DNA of 64,000 bases from the NCBI GenBank assembly GCA_023374025.1, contig SIJG01000113.1, positions 173,213 to 237,212 of the forward strand, in the 5' to 3' direction. Below are positions 24,818-36,918 of the stretch, piece by piece. The position numbers were made by a program, and so were the translations under genes. Origin of the DNA: Heterodera schachtii (lineage: Eukaryota > Nematoda > Chromadorea > Rhabditida > Heteroderidae). Each line of letters opens with the position of its first letter. The first letter of the stretch is position 1. Below the pieces are notes generated by a model. The model was not told the DNA's origin. It made no database searches and worked only from the letters and a program-made list of their open reading frames with translations.

Positions 24818-25281
24818 TCAACGACCTTTTCGCTCTAATTCAAAAAAGGTAAACAGATGACTCATTTTTGGCCAATTATTGTAGGGCTTAATTTTTTTTG
24901 TGCATATTTCGCCATTTTTAGTGCCTATTTGGAATTTTCGGCAAAACCCAAACAAAAAAGCAATAAAACCAAAAATTTACCCCTAAGAATTGATTTCCAA
25001 ATAATTTATCCCCTAAATATATTTTTTAATTGTCCTTATTCAAAAAAACTTTAAAATAGTTTAAAAAATTCTTTACAATTGAAATACATAAGCAAAATAA
25101 AGTTTTTTTTGATTAAGTTTTGTGTGTTTTAAAAATGTAAAATTTTTAGCAATTTTCGCCAAATTTAGGGCCATTTTGAGATAAATTTTTGAAAAAAAAA
25201 ATAATTTAGGTCAAAATTCCGTTCAGAATTTTGTAAAATTTAAAAATATTATGCATTTAATTCGATTATTTTTTGTTACAG
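24818..25281. other. AT-rich spacer or intron, MITE-like motifs
   Basis: Contains motifs seen in the hAT MITEs here (TTTACCCCTAAGAATTGA, AGTGCCTATTTGG) without ends, perhaps fragments. Ends in the acceptor TTTTTTGTTACAG. Confidence 0.4.
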
Positions 25282-25530
25282 GACCATTTATGTGCTCTCT
25301 GTTCGCCTCCAAAATTCGAACTTTTCATTTGGCAAACTCTTAGCATACCACCACAAAATGCCAGCAAAAAACGTTGCGACACAAAATATGGCACGCCGTA
25401 CGGCTTTTGGCATTTTTGCCAATTCTCGGGTGACAAAATTCAATTTAATTTGGAGAAAATAGCTTTAGATGCTGTCTTGCGATTTTGCAAAAATTGGCCG
25501 GAAAAACTCATCCATTTGGAGGGATTTGAT
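25282..25530 (+). CDS. Coding exon interrupted by a MITE
   Basis: The acceptor TTATTTTTTGTTACAG is followed by 83 open codons in phase 0: DHLCALCSPPKFELFIWQTL, then KYGTPYGFWHFCQFSGDKIQ and FCKNWPEKLIHLEGFD. The frame with two leading bases stops early. Several Cys, including a CxxC, and aromatic residues suggest a structured domain; the family is not recognised. The frame runs straight into a hAT MITE inserted at 25532 with TSD ATTTGATT. Without the insert the same frame continues beyond 25930 (PGIPSVVYDCCC). The gene is therefore probably disrupted, unless the MITE is spliced out. Confidence 0.5.
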
Positions 25531-25531
25531 T

Positions 25532-25921
25532 CAAGGGCGTAGGCAGGGGGGGGGGGCTGGGGGGGCTAAAGCCCCCCCCCGAAACCCAAAAAGTAAAAAA
25601 TTTTCAGTAGACTTTTGAAATTTTAAGCAATTTTCTTAATAAAATTGCATTAAAATACTCAAAAATTTTCCCGGCGGCGCCTATCGGCACCGCCGGACCC
25701 CCATTTTACCATATTTTTGAAAAAAAAGAGGTCAAAATTGCAAAAATAGTATTTTTTTGGCGAAAAAATTTTGTAAAATACACCCCATAATTCGGGATTT
25801 CAAAAAACCAAAAATACACCCCTAAAAATCGACTTAAAAAGGAAAAATACACCCCTAAAATTCGACTTTTTGACTTCAGCCCCCCCCCCCCCCCAAAGCC
25901 AAGGGTCTGGCTACGCCCTTG
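25532..25921. mobile_element. hAT-like MITE (CAAGGGCGTAG family) in an exon
   Basis: 390 bp, flanked by the 8-bp TSD ATTTGATT (25524-25531, 25922-25929). Ends read CAAGGGCGTAGGCAG and, inward from the right, CAAGGGCGTAGCCAG. Subterminal runs of G and C flank an interior with CCCGGCGGCGCCTATCGGCA. No coding capacity. A fragment of the family lies at 61141-61250. Confidence 0.9.
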
Positions 25922-26011
25922 ATTTGATTCCCCCGGCATTCCGAGTGTTGTTTATGATTGCTGTTGCTTGGTTGTACACCTTTTGACCGTGCCAATCCAA
26001 ATTAATTACAG

Positions 26012-26221
26012 GTCAATCATTTATTTTTAGTTTTTGGCTTTCGTTTTTTTGCCACATTTTTTCCTTACAATTGGACACATGTAAAAGATTTTTTGACAAA
26101 TGAAGTAGCGGTATTTAAATATTTGTTCCATATTTTACAGCTTTTGGAAAATATATTCCTTAAATTTTGTATTTGCTTTATAGATATTTTTTTATATTAT
26201 ATCATTTTTTGGATAATATGA
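26012..26221 (+). CDS. Candidate exon, hydrophobic, KYLFHxLQ motif
   Basis: After an AATTAATTACAG acceptor, 69 codons are open to TGA at 26219-26221, including FFPYNWTHVKDFLTNEVAVF and KYLFHILQLLENIF. The segment KYLFH(I/F)LQ recurs in another exon candidate at 32717-32813, with related upstream residues, so the two look like paralogous coding exons. Largely hydrophobic, perhaps membrane-associated. It lies downstream of the MITE-interrupted exon on the same strand and may belong to the same gene. The 3' part is very T-rich. Confidence 0.4.
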   Translation, partial: VNHLFLVFGFRFFATFFPYNWTHVKDFLTNEVAVFKYLFHILQLLENIFLKFCICFIDIFLYYIIFWII

Positions 26222-28650
26222 TGAGACAGTTCAGGGCCCCTTCGGAGAGGCTGTCTTCGACAACAACTTTAAACCAAAAATATAATTCTTCAACAAATAA
26301 ATAAAACTTTATTTATGAGGAAAAAGATTCTGCAAAAAATCTATTCGTCTGTTAAAAAACACTAAAAACATCCTAAAGAAAAAAATACTAGAATGAAATT
26401 TGTATTAAATATAGATATTTTTTCTTAATTTTAAATATATTTTAGTTTTGAAAAATAGTAAAAAAATCTAATATAAATTATAAAAATGAAGTTTGTAAGG
26501 TAAGCTTAATTCCATGCTTGAATTATCACGAAATGAAATATGTTTCAAAAAATTTAGATTTTTATTAAAAACCAAAATAATAAAGCATTCTTTTCAATTT
26601 GTATAATATAAATCAGAAACTAAATAATTTGAAATAAGCAAAAGAAAGCCAAAAATGAAAAACAAAAAGCAAATTTAAACAGTTTAAGATTAGGATATTC
26701 ATAATAAATATTTTAAATTTGAAAAAAATGCACTGAAGCGCTAATTGGCTTAAAAATTGGTGGCAGCGGCACATGGGACAAACGCGATTATTGGACAAGA
26801 GCACTCGGAAAAAACACAACGATTTTCATATATAATTAAATTCTAATACGTTTAAATTAGTCAAAATTAATTTTATTTTAATTTAAATTTCCTTGGTTTG
26901 CACTAATGCAAATTGAACACACTTTTTAAAATTGAAATAAAGTAATAATTATATTCTTCATTTGTCATAAAATAAATTATTTTTTGAATTAAACTACTAA
27001 ATTTATATGAAATAATCCATGAAAGAAGTGAAAGGCAGTTAAATAATAAACAACAATATATAATTTTCTTCTGAATTTAATGGATTTATTATGAATCAAA
27101 ATTAAAAATAAAGAATAAAATAGATAACCTATGAAATTCTCGATACTTGCATTTCTTTTGCTTTAAAAATATTTAGTTAAATTTAGTTGATAAAAACTGA
27201 TATTAGAATAATAAATAATTCTCTATAGTAAAAATGCCTGTAACAAGTTGTATGGTATATTAAAATTACAAAACTAATCAACTGAGTAATATGAGGCATA
27301 TTGTTATATTCTTATAGAAATGTAAATGTTTTGTGATTGTGAATTTTAAAAGCCATGTCAAATTTTATAAAGCTAGACAACTTGGCATCTTTCAATAGCA
27401 CTTAATTAAAATATTAACCCCAAACCATATTTAAGTATTCATTGATAAAAAAATCATTTTCTAATTAATTTAACAATTTTTGAATAAAACAGTTACAAAA
27501 TCAAAAAAAGTACTATTGGAGTAAAATTTAAAATAAGGTAAAAATTAAAATTAATATACAGTTGTACTATGTTAAATTGAAAAAGCTTACTCTTTCCATT
27601 AAAGGGCGAAAGGTAAGTTTAAAAAAAAAATCTAAATTTGATAAGTAAAGCTTCAATTTGATTTTTTCATAAAAATAAAAAATCAAATATGTTCTGTGCT
27701 TCGGTTCGAGAACTTAGAGGTGCCGAATTAAAGAATATTTATCAATTTTACATTTATTATTATTAAAAGTTAATCTCAAAATATAAATCTGGCATCAGTA
27801 ATAAAATTGTAAGTAAAGATTTGTAAATTGTTGTTTCAATTGTAATATGTATTTAAAAAGAAATGTATGTTTGATGATATTGAGTGAAGATCAAAAGAAC
27901 AAAAAATAATTAACAAAACATACGTTAAAAACAACCAATAAATTTATATTTTAATAATCATAACAATATTAAAATACATTTTTTTTTGTAATTATATAAA
28001 AAAATTTTAATACGAAAATAAATAATTTTAAATTTTCAAATGTTTGAAAACTAGTAAGCCTTTTAAAGTATTGAGTTAAAGAATTGAAATTTAAAATATA
28101 AAAAATAATAAAAAATTTACTTAGGAAGTTGAATAACAGGACAAAAATGTGCTAATTTTCAGCCAAAACAATAAATATTCATAACAAATAAGAATAAGCA
28201 AGGCGAAAAATATAATCCGTAAATAATTAATCTTTTGTAAAACTAAGAAAGCCAATAACAAAACGACCATTGACAAACAAAAACACAATAAGAAAAATGT
28301 AAAAAATCTGTAAATTAATATTCATTCTATAGCTCGCAAGGACCGAATAATCGTGAATTGAGCGAAGTCTGTTAAGTAAAACCATGACATCAAAAATATT
28401 TAAATTTACACATAAGAATATCTTTTAATAAATAAAAACATTTTTAATGTTAAATACAAATACTGAATTATAGCAATTTAAAGCATTGTAAAGAAAAGGA
28501 AAATTCAATATATTCAATTAAGGCAGAAATCCCGAACATGAAGTAAAAAACTATAACAAAAATTTTTTCAAAGATATAATAATAAACATACACTAATAAT
28601 AAATAGAAGAATTTTTCCTTCACAGGAGATGTAGTAAAATGTCTTGGTGA
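26222..28650. other. A-rich segment; exon-like islands on the minus strand
   Basis: Composition flips to A-rich on the plus strand. An island at 26235-26276, read on the minus strand, shares GTCTTCGACAACAA and flanking AAACCAAAA-type sequence with the exon candidate at 44173-44226. Another island at 26740-26820 is open on the minus strand in two frames (NRVCPMCRCHQFL or SECSCPIIAFVPC). Neither can be assigned. The rest is AT-rich DNA. Confidence 0.35.
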
Positions 28651-29779
28651 ATTTGAATATATTATTTTATTTTTCCAATCTGAATTATTTTTATTGGTTT
28701 TCGCAATAAAAATAAGTATTTATCAAATTAACTTTTCGTTAATTTGCGATTATTTTGCTTCTCACAATTAATGTTGCATAATCCTAAATTATCTTATAAT
28801 TTAAATATTTTTGCAACCATTTGCAAATTTTTCTTATATTGCATGTTTTTCTTAGTAATACGTGAAATTGCTTTATTTTTTCATGCTTTTATTCATCTTT
28901 AAAATTGTAATTTATGTGAATTTATAATAATATGAATATATTTTTTAACACTTTTATTGAACAATTATGATTATTTGTTTTATGAAGTGCCGCCATGATA
29001 TTTCCCATAAAAATGTCTACTTTTTATTTAACAAATTATATAAATTAATTTATAGCATATTTTTATGCAGAGATGTATATATTTTTTTGATTTAATTCTT
29101 AATTGTTTTGCATTTGATTATTTCCGTTATAGTTTGTTTAATTTTTTTTGACAACAGTAGCACATGAAATTGAAGAAATTAATTACAAATTATCTAGTTA
29201 GTATATATAATAGAATTCTTCCAAACTCATTGAAATATTAGTTTATTTTTTCCATTTATAATAAACATAATTTTCGAAACTCAATTTCTTAAAAACTTAA
29301 TAAAAGATTAGTGTGAAATTGAAACAGCAGCTTTTCTTTATGCAGTGAAAAATGTTATTTCTCATTATTTATTTTGGTATACTAAATAGAAAATTTTTAT
29401 TTTAAATTATTATTAATTCTTCGCTTGATGCCGGAGTGTGGTTTTTAATTCATGATCTCCATTGGAGTAGGTTCCGAAAGTTTTCGTTTCGGCATTCTTT
29501 TTTATATTTTCATCAGTTAATTTTTAAGGCACTTTAAAAGGAATATTTAATAAAAGTTTTAAGATTCATGTCGATTTTTAATTTCAGGTTTGTTTCATGA
29601 TTTTTGACTACACGTTTTAATTTTTTGTTTTTAATTTTATTTAAGCAATGATAATTATAGTCAGATTGTAAGTGTTTTTTAATGTATTTTGGACCAATTC
29701 AATTCACATTTTGTTTGCGCATCCCTCTTTCATTTTTATTCATATTAATTTATTTAAATCCAATCCTCGTGTTCTGAAG
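28651..29779. other. T-rich DNA, weak plus-strand exon candidates
   Basis: Two islands follow acceptor-like AGs with phase-2 open frames: near 28990 (AAMIFPIKMSTFYLTN) and near 29471 (RFRKFSFRHSFLYFHQLIF). Evidence is limited to composition and frame. Confidence 0.25.
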
Positions 29780-29803
29780 GTTCGGACCTCGGGACCATCC
29801 TTT
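29780..29803 (+). CDS. Candidate 24-nt micro-exon
   Basis: GTTCTGAAG acceptor, then 24 nt, then a GTAAGC donor. In phase 2 to phase 2 the exon reads FGPRDHP plus split codons. The GC-balanced island continues past the donor, and a longer reading (GPSFVSYLFPECSHLYKQ, stop at 29864-29866) is also open, so the donor may not be used. Confidence 0.2.
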
Positions 29804-30116
29804 GTAAGCTATCTCTTTCCAGAGTGTAGCCATTTATATAAACAATTTCTTCGAATCAAAATATAAAAATGTATTCAATTAATGTAATTAAGGTTTTATC
29901 AGTATTTTCAAAGTGTAAATTATTACAATTTCATTGAATTACTTTATAACAAAAATATTTTAAAAATATAATATTAAATATTAAATCATTTGTTCGTTGC
30001 AGGTAGTTTTCTTTAATTTTCTTTATTTTATATTGAGACTAATTAATCATTCCTTTATTTTTTCATTTCAATAGAAAAATTATTAAAAGTCATAAGATTT
30101 TGTCATGTTTTATTTA

Positions 30117-30245
30117 TTAACCCACACGTTCAACTTCTTCTGTAATCTTCTTAAATCCATGTAGAACTGGCAGTGCCTTTGCAAACGAACATTTAATTAT
30201 GGTATTACATTTATTGAATTTGTCGGATCTCTTCACAATTTGCAT
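30117..30245 (-). CDS. Small ORF or terminal exon, 42 aa
   Basis: ATG at 30243-30245 and stop at 30117-30119, followed at once by overlapping AATAAA poly(A) signals. Reads MQIVKRSDKFNKCNTIIK, then FAKALPVLHGFKKITEEVER. The second half is GC-balanced with diverse codons, unlike the surroundings. A Foldback-like element begins 39 bp upstream on the coding strand and may have separated it from earlier exons. A TATAG just upstream could be an acceptor. The family is not recognised. Confidence 0.35.
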   Translation of the reverse strand: MQIVKRSDKFNKCNTIIKCSFAKALPVLHGFKKITEEVERVG

Positions 30246-30283
30246 TAATCTATACCATGAAATTTAAAAATACTGTTTTCAAA

Positions 30284-31241
30284 GGTGATGCGACATTTGC
30301 GCCGCGCCATTTGCGCCGCACAGCAAAAATGGACATTTGCGCCGCTCAGCAAAGTCGACACTTGCGCCGCGTCATTTGCGCCGCAGACAGTTGCGCCACG
30401 GATATTTGCGCCGCTCCATTTGCGCCGCGACATTTGCGCCGCCTAGCTAAAATGGTCATTTGCGCCGCGCAGTCAAAAATAATATTTTCATTTCAATTTT
30501 ACTAATATCAATAAGACCTACACTAAAAACCTACAACAAAAATAACGAATCGAAAAATTTCAAAAAATCACTAGTCTTAAAGATAGACATTAAATTTTTT
30601 TATTATTAATCATTAAAAATTTTAACATTAATTAGGTTCATCAAAGATATAAAGAAGCATAACAACTAAAACAGACTGACACTGTTTGAATTAGTCCTAC
30701 TCACGGATTTTGACCACCCACAGCTCAAAAAATAGTTGGAATTGATGAGTAGGCAGAGGGGATTTTTAGGTTTTTTGTTATTGTTTCTGCGGCTCTAGAA
30801 AAGACGAAACACATTTTTAACATGAAAAATTCTTCATTTAACGCCCCTATCTTTTCTGTAAGAAAAACAAACTATCTTTTTATTTAAAAAAGATGAAATT
30901 TATGTTTTGTATTTTGTCATTAAAATTGTTAAAAAGTCATTTACATCGATTTTATTTTTGAAAAAAGCACAGATTTTAATTTTTCACCCTATTTCGCAAT
31001 TTTTAATTGAATATCAATCGATTTTAATTTAGAAAAATTGTTGGGTCAATTTTATAAATTTTTTAATGAGCGGCGCAAATTTCGCGGCGCAAATGTCGTT
31101 TTTGTTAGGCGGCGCAAGTGTCGCGGCGCAAATGGCACGGCGCAAATGTCCGCGGCGCAATTGTCTTTTTTGCTGAGCGGGGCAAGTGTCGCGGCGCAAA
31201 TGGTGCGGCGCAAATGTCCGCGGCGCAAAAGTCGGCTAACC
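30284..31241. mobile_element. Foldback-like element with (TTTGCGCCGC)n arms
   Basis: 958 bp, flanked by the perfect 9-bp TSD GTTTTCAAA (30275-30283, 31242-31250). Arms of about 190 bp are inverted relative to each other and consist of irregular short tandem units around TTTGCGCCGC, with AGCAAAAA interruptions. The AT-rich centre of about 560 bp has no gene. Ends read GGTGATGCGAC and, inward from the right, GGTTAGCCGAC. Tandem-repeat inverted arms with a 9-bp TSD are the hallmark of Drosophila Foldback elements and some Mutator-like elements. The open frames in the arms are repeat artefacts. Confidence 0.85.
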
Positions 31242-31604
31242 GTTTTCAAATAGAAAAGTCATATTAATTTTCAAGCTTTTGCTCCTTGCATCAGCTGAAT
31301 TTGTCGATCGATGGACCAATTAAAAATACAAATTTTTGAATTTTTATTTTTTATTTTTTGTTAAGTTTTTAATTTTTTATCATTTATTGTTTCGAGAAGC
31401 GTTTTTTTAAATTATTTAATTTTTATACCTATAATTTTTACCACCTTTTTATTTCTCAAGAGCACTTAAAAAGAATTTAATAGTTTTTGTTTTTAATAAT
31501 GTATTATTGCCACTTTATTTTTCAATTAAAATTAAATTACTAATAAAATTTAAAATAATTTTTGTATTGAATTTTCAGCTATAATTATTATATTTGACCC
31601 AAAT

Positions 31605-31688
31605 ATGCAACGTTCAGTCTTGTTATCCCGATTTATTTTTTACCATTATTTTATTATTTTTCACGGTCTAAAAGTCGAAGAAATTTTG
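31605..31688 (+). CDS. Possible first exon with hydrophobic N-terminus
   Basis: ATG, 28 codons (MQRSVLLSRFIFYHYFIIFH then GLKVEEIL), then a GTGAGT donor. A TTTTCAG acceptor lies 67 nt downstream, but the frame stops three codons after that junction. If real, this would be a signal-peptide exon whose true partner lies further on. Weak. Confidence 0.25.
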
Positions 31689-32343
31689 GTGAGTTTAATC
31701 ATAGTTGTAATAAATGAGTCATATAATCAAGAACATAGAATCATAACATTTTCAGTTGCAAAATTAAGATTATTTCTTGTATGCATTCCATAGCAATGCA
31801 CTTCATGTTTTTAATTTTATTTATCTATTAAAATAATTACTATTTATATGAATGATGTTTATTCTTTCTATTCGCATATTAGTGGCAAAAAAAAATGTAA
31901 TTTGTTCATTGTTTATTATTTTATTTATTTTCTTTTATTTTTTGTTTTGTTTTATTGAATTCATCTCTTTTTCACTCGTATTTTTAAAAATAATTTATGG
32001 CATTGATTTATTTTTATTTTTTATGCATTAAATGTAAGAAAAATTAGATAAAATATGTTCTCACAAATATCTATTTTGCATATTTGTGGCAAAACATATA
32101 TAACTTTTGAATTTTTGTTTCTATTGAGGTTGATTTTTTCTTGGCCCATGTGTTTTTTATTTTTTATTGACTAGTTTTTTTTTAATAATTAGTCCGCTGA
32201 TTTAATTTTTTTTATGCATTAAAAAATTGATTCATTGGTAAATTTAAATTATTATATTTCCTTCAATTTCTACTATCATTAGAATATATAATGAATGTAT
32301 TATTTTATCGCGTTGGGATCTACTTTTCTCAAGTTTTTGACAG

Positions 32344-32488
32344 GAAGCCAATTTGTTTTGAAAATTGGCTCCGGATTAATGTTGATTTTTGCAATTGTAC
32401 ATTACTCCTGCAGTTCAAAATTAAAATTGTATCACAATTATTCAAAAATGATTTAAATGTAAACTATCAAATATACATCATTATGTAA
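32344..32488 (+). CDS. Candidate exon, Cys-rich
   Basis: The acceptor CAAGTTTTTGACAG is followed by an island open in two frames. Phase 2: KPICFENWLRINVDFCNCTL, stop at 32486-32488. Phase 1: SQFVLKIGSGLMLIFAIVHY. Coding is likely from composition, but the frame is undecided. A 9-bp inverted repeat (AGCCAATTT / AAATTGGCT) lies at its start. Confidence 0.3.
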
Positions 32489-32716
32489 CTTTTGGCTACT
32501 TCATCATATAATTTAAAAGTTTATTTTCTGTACTGCTCATCATTGATTTATTCTATTTTTTTAAACAAAATGCTTCAGAATTTACAAAAATAAGAAATTT
32601 AATTTAATTTAGGTTGCTTTTAACACCGTTAATTTGTAATTAGTTAATATAAGATTTAACTAAATAATATATTAAAGTAGCTTTTTGTGAATATTTTGCT
32701 CCTCCTCCTCGTGGAG

Positions 32717-32813
32717 AGTATGTTTTGCTGCCATAAAATTTGCAAAAACTCATGAGGCGGAACTTAAATATTTATTCCACTTTTTACAGGCTTTTATTTT
32801 TTTAAGTTATTAG
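32717..32813 (+). CDS. Candidate exon, paralogue of the 26.0-kb exon
   Basis: After a pyrimidine-rich acceptor (GCTCCTCCTCCTCGTGGAG) the phase-2 reading gives VCFAAIKFAKTHEAELKYLF, then HFLQAFIFLSY and TAG. KYLFHFLQ aligns with KYLFHILQ at 26.1 kb, with partial matches on the N-terminal side. Protein-level similarity between two loci supports coding origin. The function is unknown. Confidence 0.4.
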
Positions 32814-32819
32814 ATTAAT

Positions 32820-35150
32820 TTTTCCTTTTATTTATTATAATAAATTTTTTGTCGAATTGTTCTTCTTAATTATTCATCATTATCTTATAATTAATAGTTA
32901 AAAATAAAATTTGAAATAGAATTGAACTTAATAATATAATTAGTAATAATAATATATTCACAATTCAAATGTATAATTCCATATTTCTATTTTAGTGTAA
33001 TGAATTTAACTTATTTTATATACCTCAATAATTAAACGCTTATTAAATTGATTAATTAATTTGTATGAATTTTGAAAATTATTTTTTTCATATTAATTGT
33101 TAAAGCATTTTTCTAATTTGTTATAAAGTCATTATGCTATTTCTTTAGATATTCGATATCACCGATTACTGTTGAAATATTAAATAATAATTTGATGCAT
33201 TGTTAGCATTTTGTTAATTTATTCTTTCACTTAATTAATTTTTTAAATCATTTTTATATTTATTATTAAAACATTATGTTTTTTATTAAAATGCATTTAC
33301 TAATATTTTAAAAATTTCAAATAAAAATATATGAATTAAAGTGTGTTTAATCTTTTTGTAACGAACATTTATTTACCATTTCTTACCAACATATTTTTTA
33401 ATTTTAGCTAAACAATAACTTATAATAATTTAAGTAATAGATAAAAAAATCTTTTTTAATCATTTAATTTAATAAATAAATAAATTATTGAAATTTTTAT
33501 GAAATGCTTTTTTTCATTGTTAATTTAGTTTTCAGATTAATTTTTATCAATTATTTTGGCAATGATCTGCTGAAGAGTTTGCATTCAGTTTTATATTATT
33601 GTTTCAGAAGTTCTTACGAAAGTCTATCAAGATTTATTATCGATAGTATTTTTAATTTGCAATTTTTCTATAATTGATATCATTGTGTATTACTAATTAA
33701 TTTCCTGAAAATGATAATGTAATGTCCCGGACATTCGTTCTACGGAACATTTATTGTCCACTAGATTAATTTCTTTCATTGATAATTTTTGGTATTTGAA
33801 CAATTATAGCGAATTAGTAACCAGCCTTAAAATATTTTTAATTTTTTTAAACATTTTCTTTACTATTTTCTTGATAGAAAATAATTTTCACTTTTCATAT
33901 ATTTATGCTTTTTTACAATTTTTTATAAAAATCTAATTTATTTATATTTATTCTCAAGCATGGGGGGGATCTAAAAGTTTCCGAGATTCATACCATTTCT
34001 GGTTTCTCTTAGTACATTAATTTTTATTTTTTATTTCATTTTATTTTAGTTGAGCATTTTGGGACTAAATAATGTATACAATAATAAATTTTCTTGTTCA
34101 TTAAGAATATCTTCCTTTTTTCATATCTTTTGACAATTTTTATGACATTATTTTGTATAATTTTATTCTTATCCCCTTAATGTATGGGAAATTTGACTTC
34201 CAAAATTTGACCCTGGCTTGTTCCTTAATTACTTGACTTTTTCTCATGGTTTTTTTGCAAAGGTCCTCAAATGCTTTATAAGATTAATTTTGTTTGTAAA
34301 TTGACTTCTTCAATTTGTTAATTTTTAGATATTGGGTACTCATGCAGTTTTGCCAAACACAGTATTTTTTTTCAATCGTTATGTTTTTGCGCATTGTCCT
34401 TGTATGCTTTCTCATAGGGATTTTTAGTTTTGGTTGTAGTTTGTAATTGAGTTCTTTTATATGATTATAATCTTTTTCTTTCTTTATTTATTTATTATAA
34501 TAGCTTTTTTGTCCATTGGAAATGTGTCGATTTCAAAGTCAGTAAAAAATAAATTAAGTTCCATCATTTTATTTGAACAATTTTTCACTCATTTTTTTTA
34601 TTTTATATGATATAGGTAATATTGTTTTTATATAATTGTATTTGGTTGCAAGCTATAAATTTTTATAAATATGTCTTTAAATTAATAACCACCAAATAAT
34701 TTATTTTTTTGTATTCAAGATATTTTTTGCTTTATTTTATTTTTAAAATTATCATGTAATAAGTTTTTACCTTAATAACAAATTAATATTCATTTTTATT
34801 TATAATTGTATTTTACTTTGTTAATAATAAATGATAGTTCATAAATTCCAAATGGTGGCATAAAAAATTAAATTAATAAGTTACTTCAATAATTCATTAT
34901 TTTTGAAAGGCAGAGATTTATAAGAATTTATTCCCAATGAAAAGGTGCTGAGTGTATGGATAATTTTATTTTGTTTAGTTTTATTTTGTTTTTAATTTTT
35001 CCTATCATTGTGTTTTCAGTTTTCTGTTAACATTGCTAAATCATTATTCTATTGAGTTAATTAAATATTTTTTTAATTTAACTCATGACTCATGATGACT
35101 TTGCCGTGAATTGGGATTGTAGTTTTTGGGTAACATTTATTCAAGAAAGA
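32820..35150. repeat. T-rich DNA with repeat copies
   Basis: 33850-33915 matches 4300-4370 (CTTTTACTATTTTCGTGATAG-like). 34140-34460 matches 5030-5280. No exon can be supported. Near 35.15 kb the T-rich bias ends. Confidence 0.45.
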
Positions 35151-36918
35151 AGTAAATTATAAAATTCTACAAAGCAATTAGCATTAGAAAGAAAAAATAA
35201 TATGTATTATGTCAATTCTGACCCGAATATAATTCATTCACTTCAAACTTTTACAATAAGAAAAAACTTGAAGACGCCTCAAGCAAAAAGCCACACGAGA
35301 ATTTGTGACTTAAAACAGCCAATGAGCAAGAATTTATTTTTTTATTTTAAAATAAATTATTCATTTTAATTTAAAATTGTGAATTTAATTATTTACAAAA
35401 AAATAAATGAATTAAAAGATAAATAATCATCATGTTTAGAAAAAATTCGCCTAATTAAATACCTATACAAAAAAATAATTATCTAATTCTAAATTAACTT
35501 ATATTAATTCATGATATAAAAATTGAAATTGAGAAATTTAGAATATAAAATTTCCATCACTTAAGTAAATAACAGATCATTAAGAAATCCTAATTCACCA
35601 AAAAAAAATAATTTTATTTAAATAGTCGACAATATCCCAGTCATCTCGAAAAAAGTACCGAAAGCATGTAAAAATGAATTTTTATAACCAATTAAAAAAA
35701 ATTCCATTAGAAAATCAACCTGAATAAAAATATCTTAAAAAGATAAAATATGAAATTAATTAAATTTAACAGTAAATTATTTATTAATTTTTTAAACTAA
35801 AAACAATAAATCGAAAAAAGATAAAATTACATACCTCCTTTATTGAAATATTTTTAATAAAAGTTTAAGCAAGCAGCATTTTCAACGTTTTGGTTAAAAA
35901 ATCTTACATCAGAGCTTGAATTTTCTATACTTAAATAACATCATTTATAGTATGATTATATAAAATAATGAGACTTTGGCTATTATTCTGTTGTAATCAT
36001 AAAAAACCTAAAATATATTAAAAATACATAAGAACATAGAAATTACTTAAAATAAAAAGATTCTTCAGATTTTAACCCTGAACACTTTAGTAAACACGGC
36101 AAACACTGCACGAGATCAAGGAGAATGCAACCAGCTCAGCGAAAAAAATAGTAATAATTTTTTAGACAAAAAATTAAAATACCCATATGTATACGTTTAT
36201 TATCTAAACTGAGGTAAAAAAAAACCTATACAATGTGCTAAGGTGATAAACATGCCGAAATAGATGGTAAAAAACTAAAAAGGTCAAAAGGGCTGAAAAT
36301 TGTCAAACATTGGAACCAGAACATTAAATAAAAATATTAAAAAATAAAAAATTTATATTTAGGTTATAGAGAAAGGTTTACTTTGTAATAATAAAGTAAA
36401 TTGTATATGTATTCTTTTAAAAGAAGTTTCATTAATTAATCAACAATTATATAAAAATAAGAATATTAATGGAATAAATTTAATAAAAACTACCCATTAA
36501 TTTTGCAATATTATAAATTGCTTAATAATGGCGGTTTGAAGCAAAAATATTAATAATTAGATATATTTAATTTTAATAAACATTAAAAAAGTTACTTGTT
36601 ACTTAAGAAAAACAAAAAATTATATATTTAAAAAAATATAAACATATGAAGATGAGTTATTAACAGAAACATTTCAAATATCAAAAAATAAAAGAATTGT
36701 CAATTTTGAATATGAAAAAATTAAAATTAAAGAAAATGGAAAATATCAAAAGTAATTAATATTATTACAAAAATATGCGGAAATGCAAACATGTCTTTTA
36801 AATCTGATGATAAATAGAATAAGCATAATGGATTGGTAGAAATTTGTTTTGGAAGTTACAACATTATTAAAACCTACGCGAACCTTTTTGTAACAATTTT
36901 TTATAATTTCAGATATTT
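35151..36918. other. A-rich DNA, one minus-strand exon-like island
   Basis: At about 36085-36150 the minus strand is open as FFAELVAFSLISCSVCRVY before a stop, a GC-balanced island without a clear acceptor. The rest is AT-rich. Confidence 0.3.

Noticed and set aside
26740..26820. RING-finger-like CPMC or AFVPC strings
   Set aside because: Two overlapping frames each give partial RING-like strings. Neither has the full Cys/His set.
30245..30505. Ala/Arg/Cys-rich open frames in both directions (also 31038-31253)
   Set aside because: Artefacts of the TTTGCGCCGC tandem arms.
30284..31241. CRISPR-like regular repeats
   Set aside because: Irregular short minisatellite units in inverted arms with a TSD, in a eukaryotic context; no spacers.
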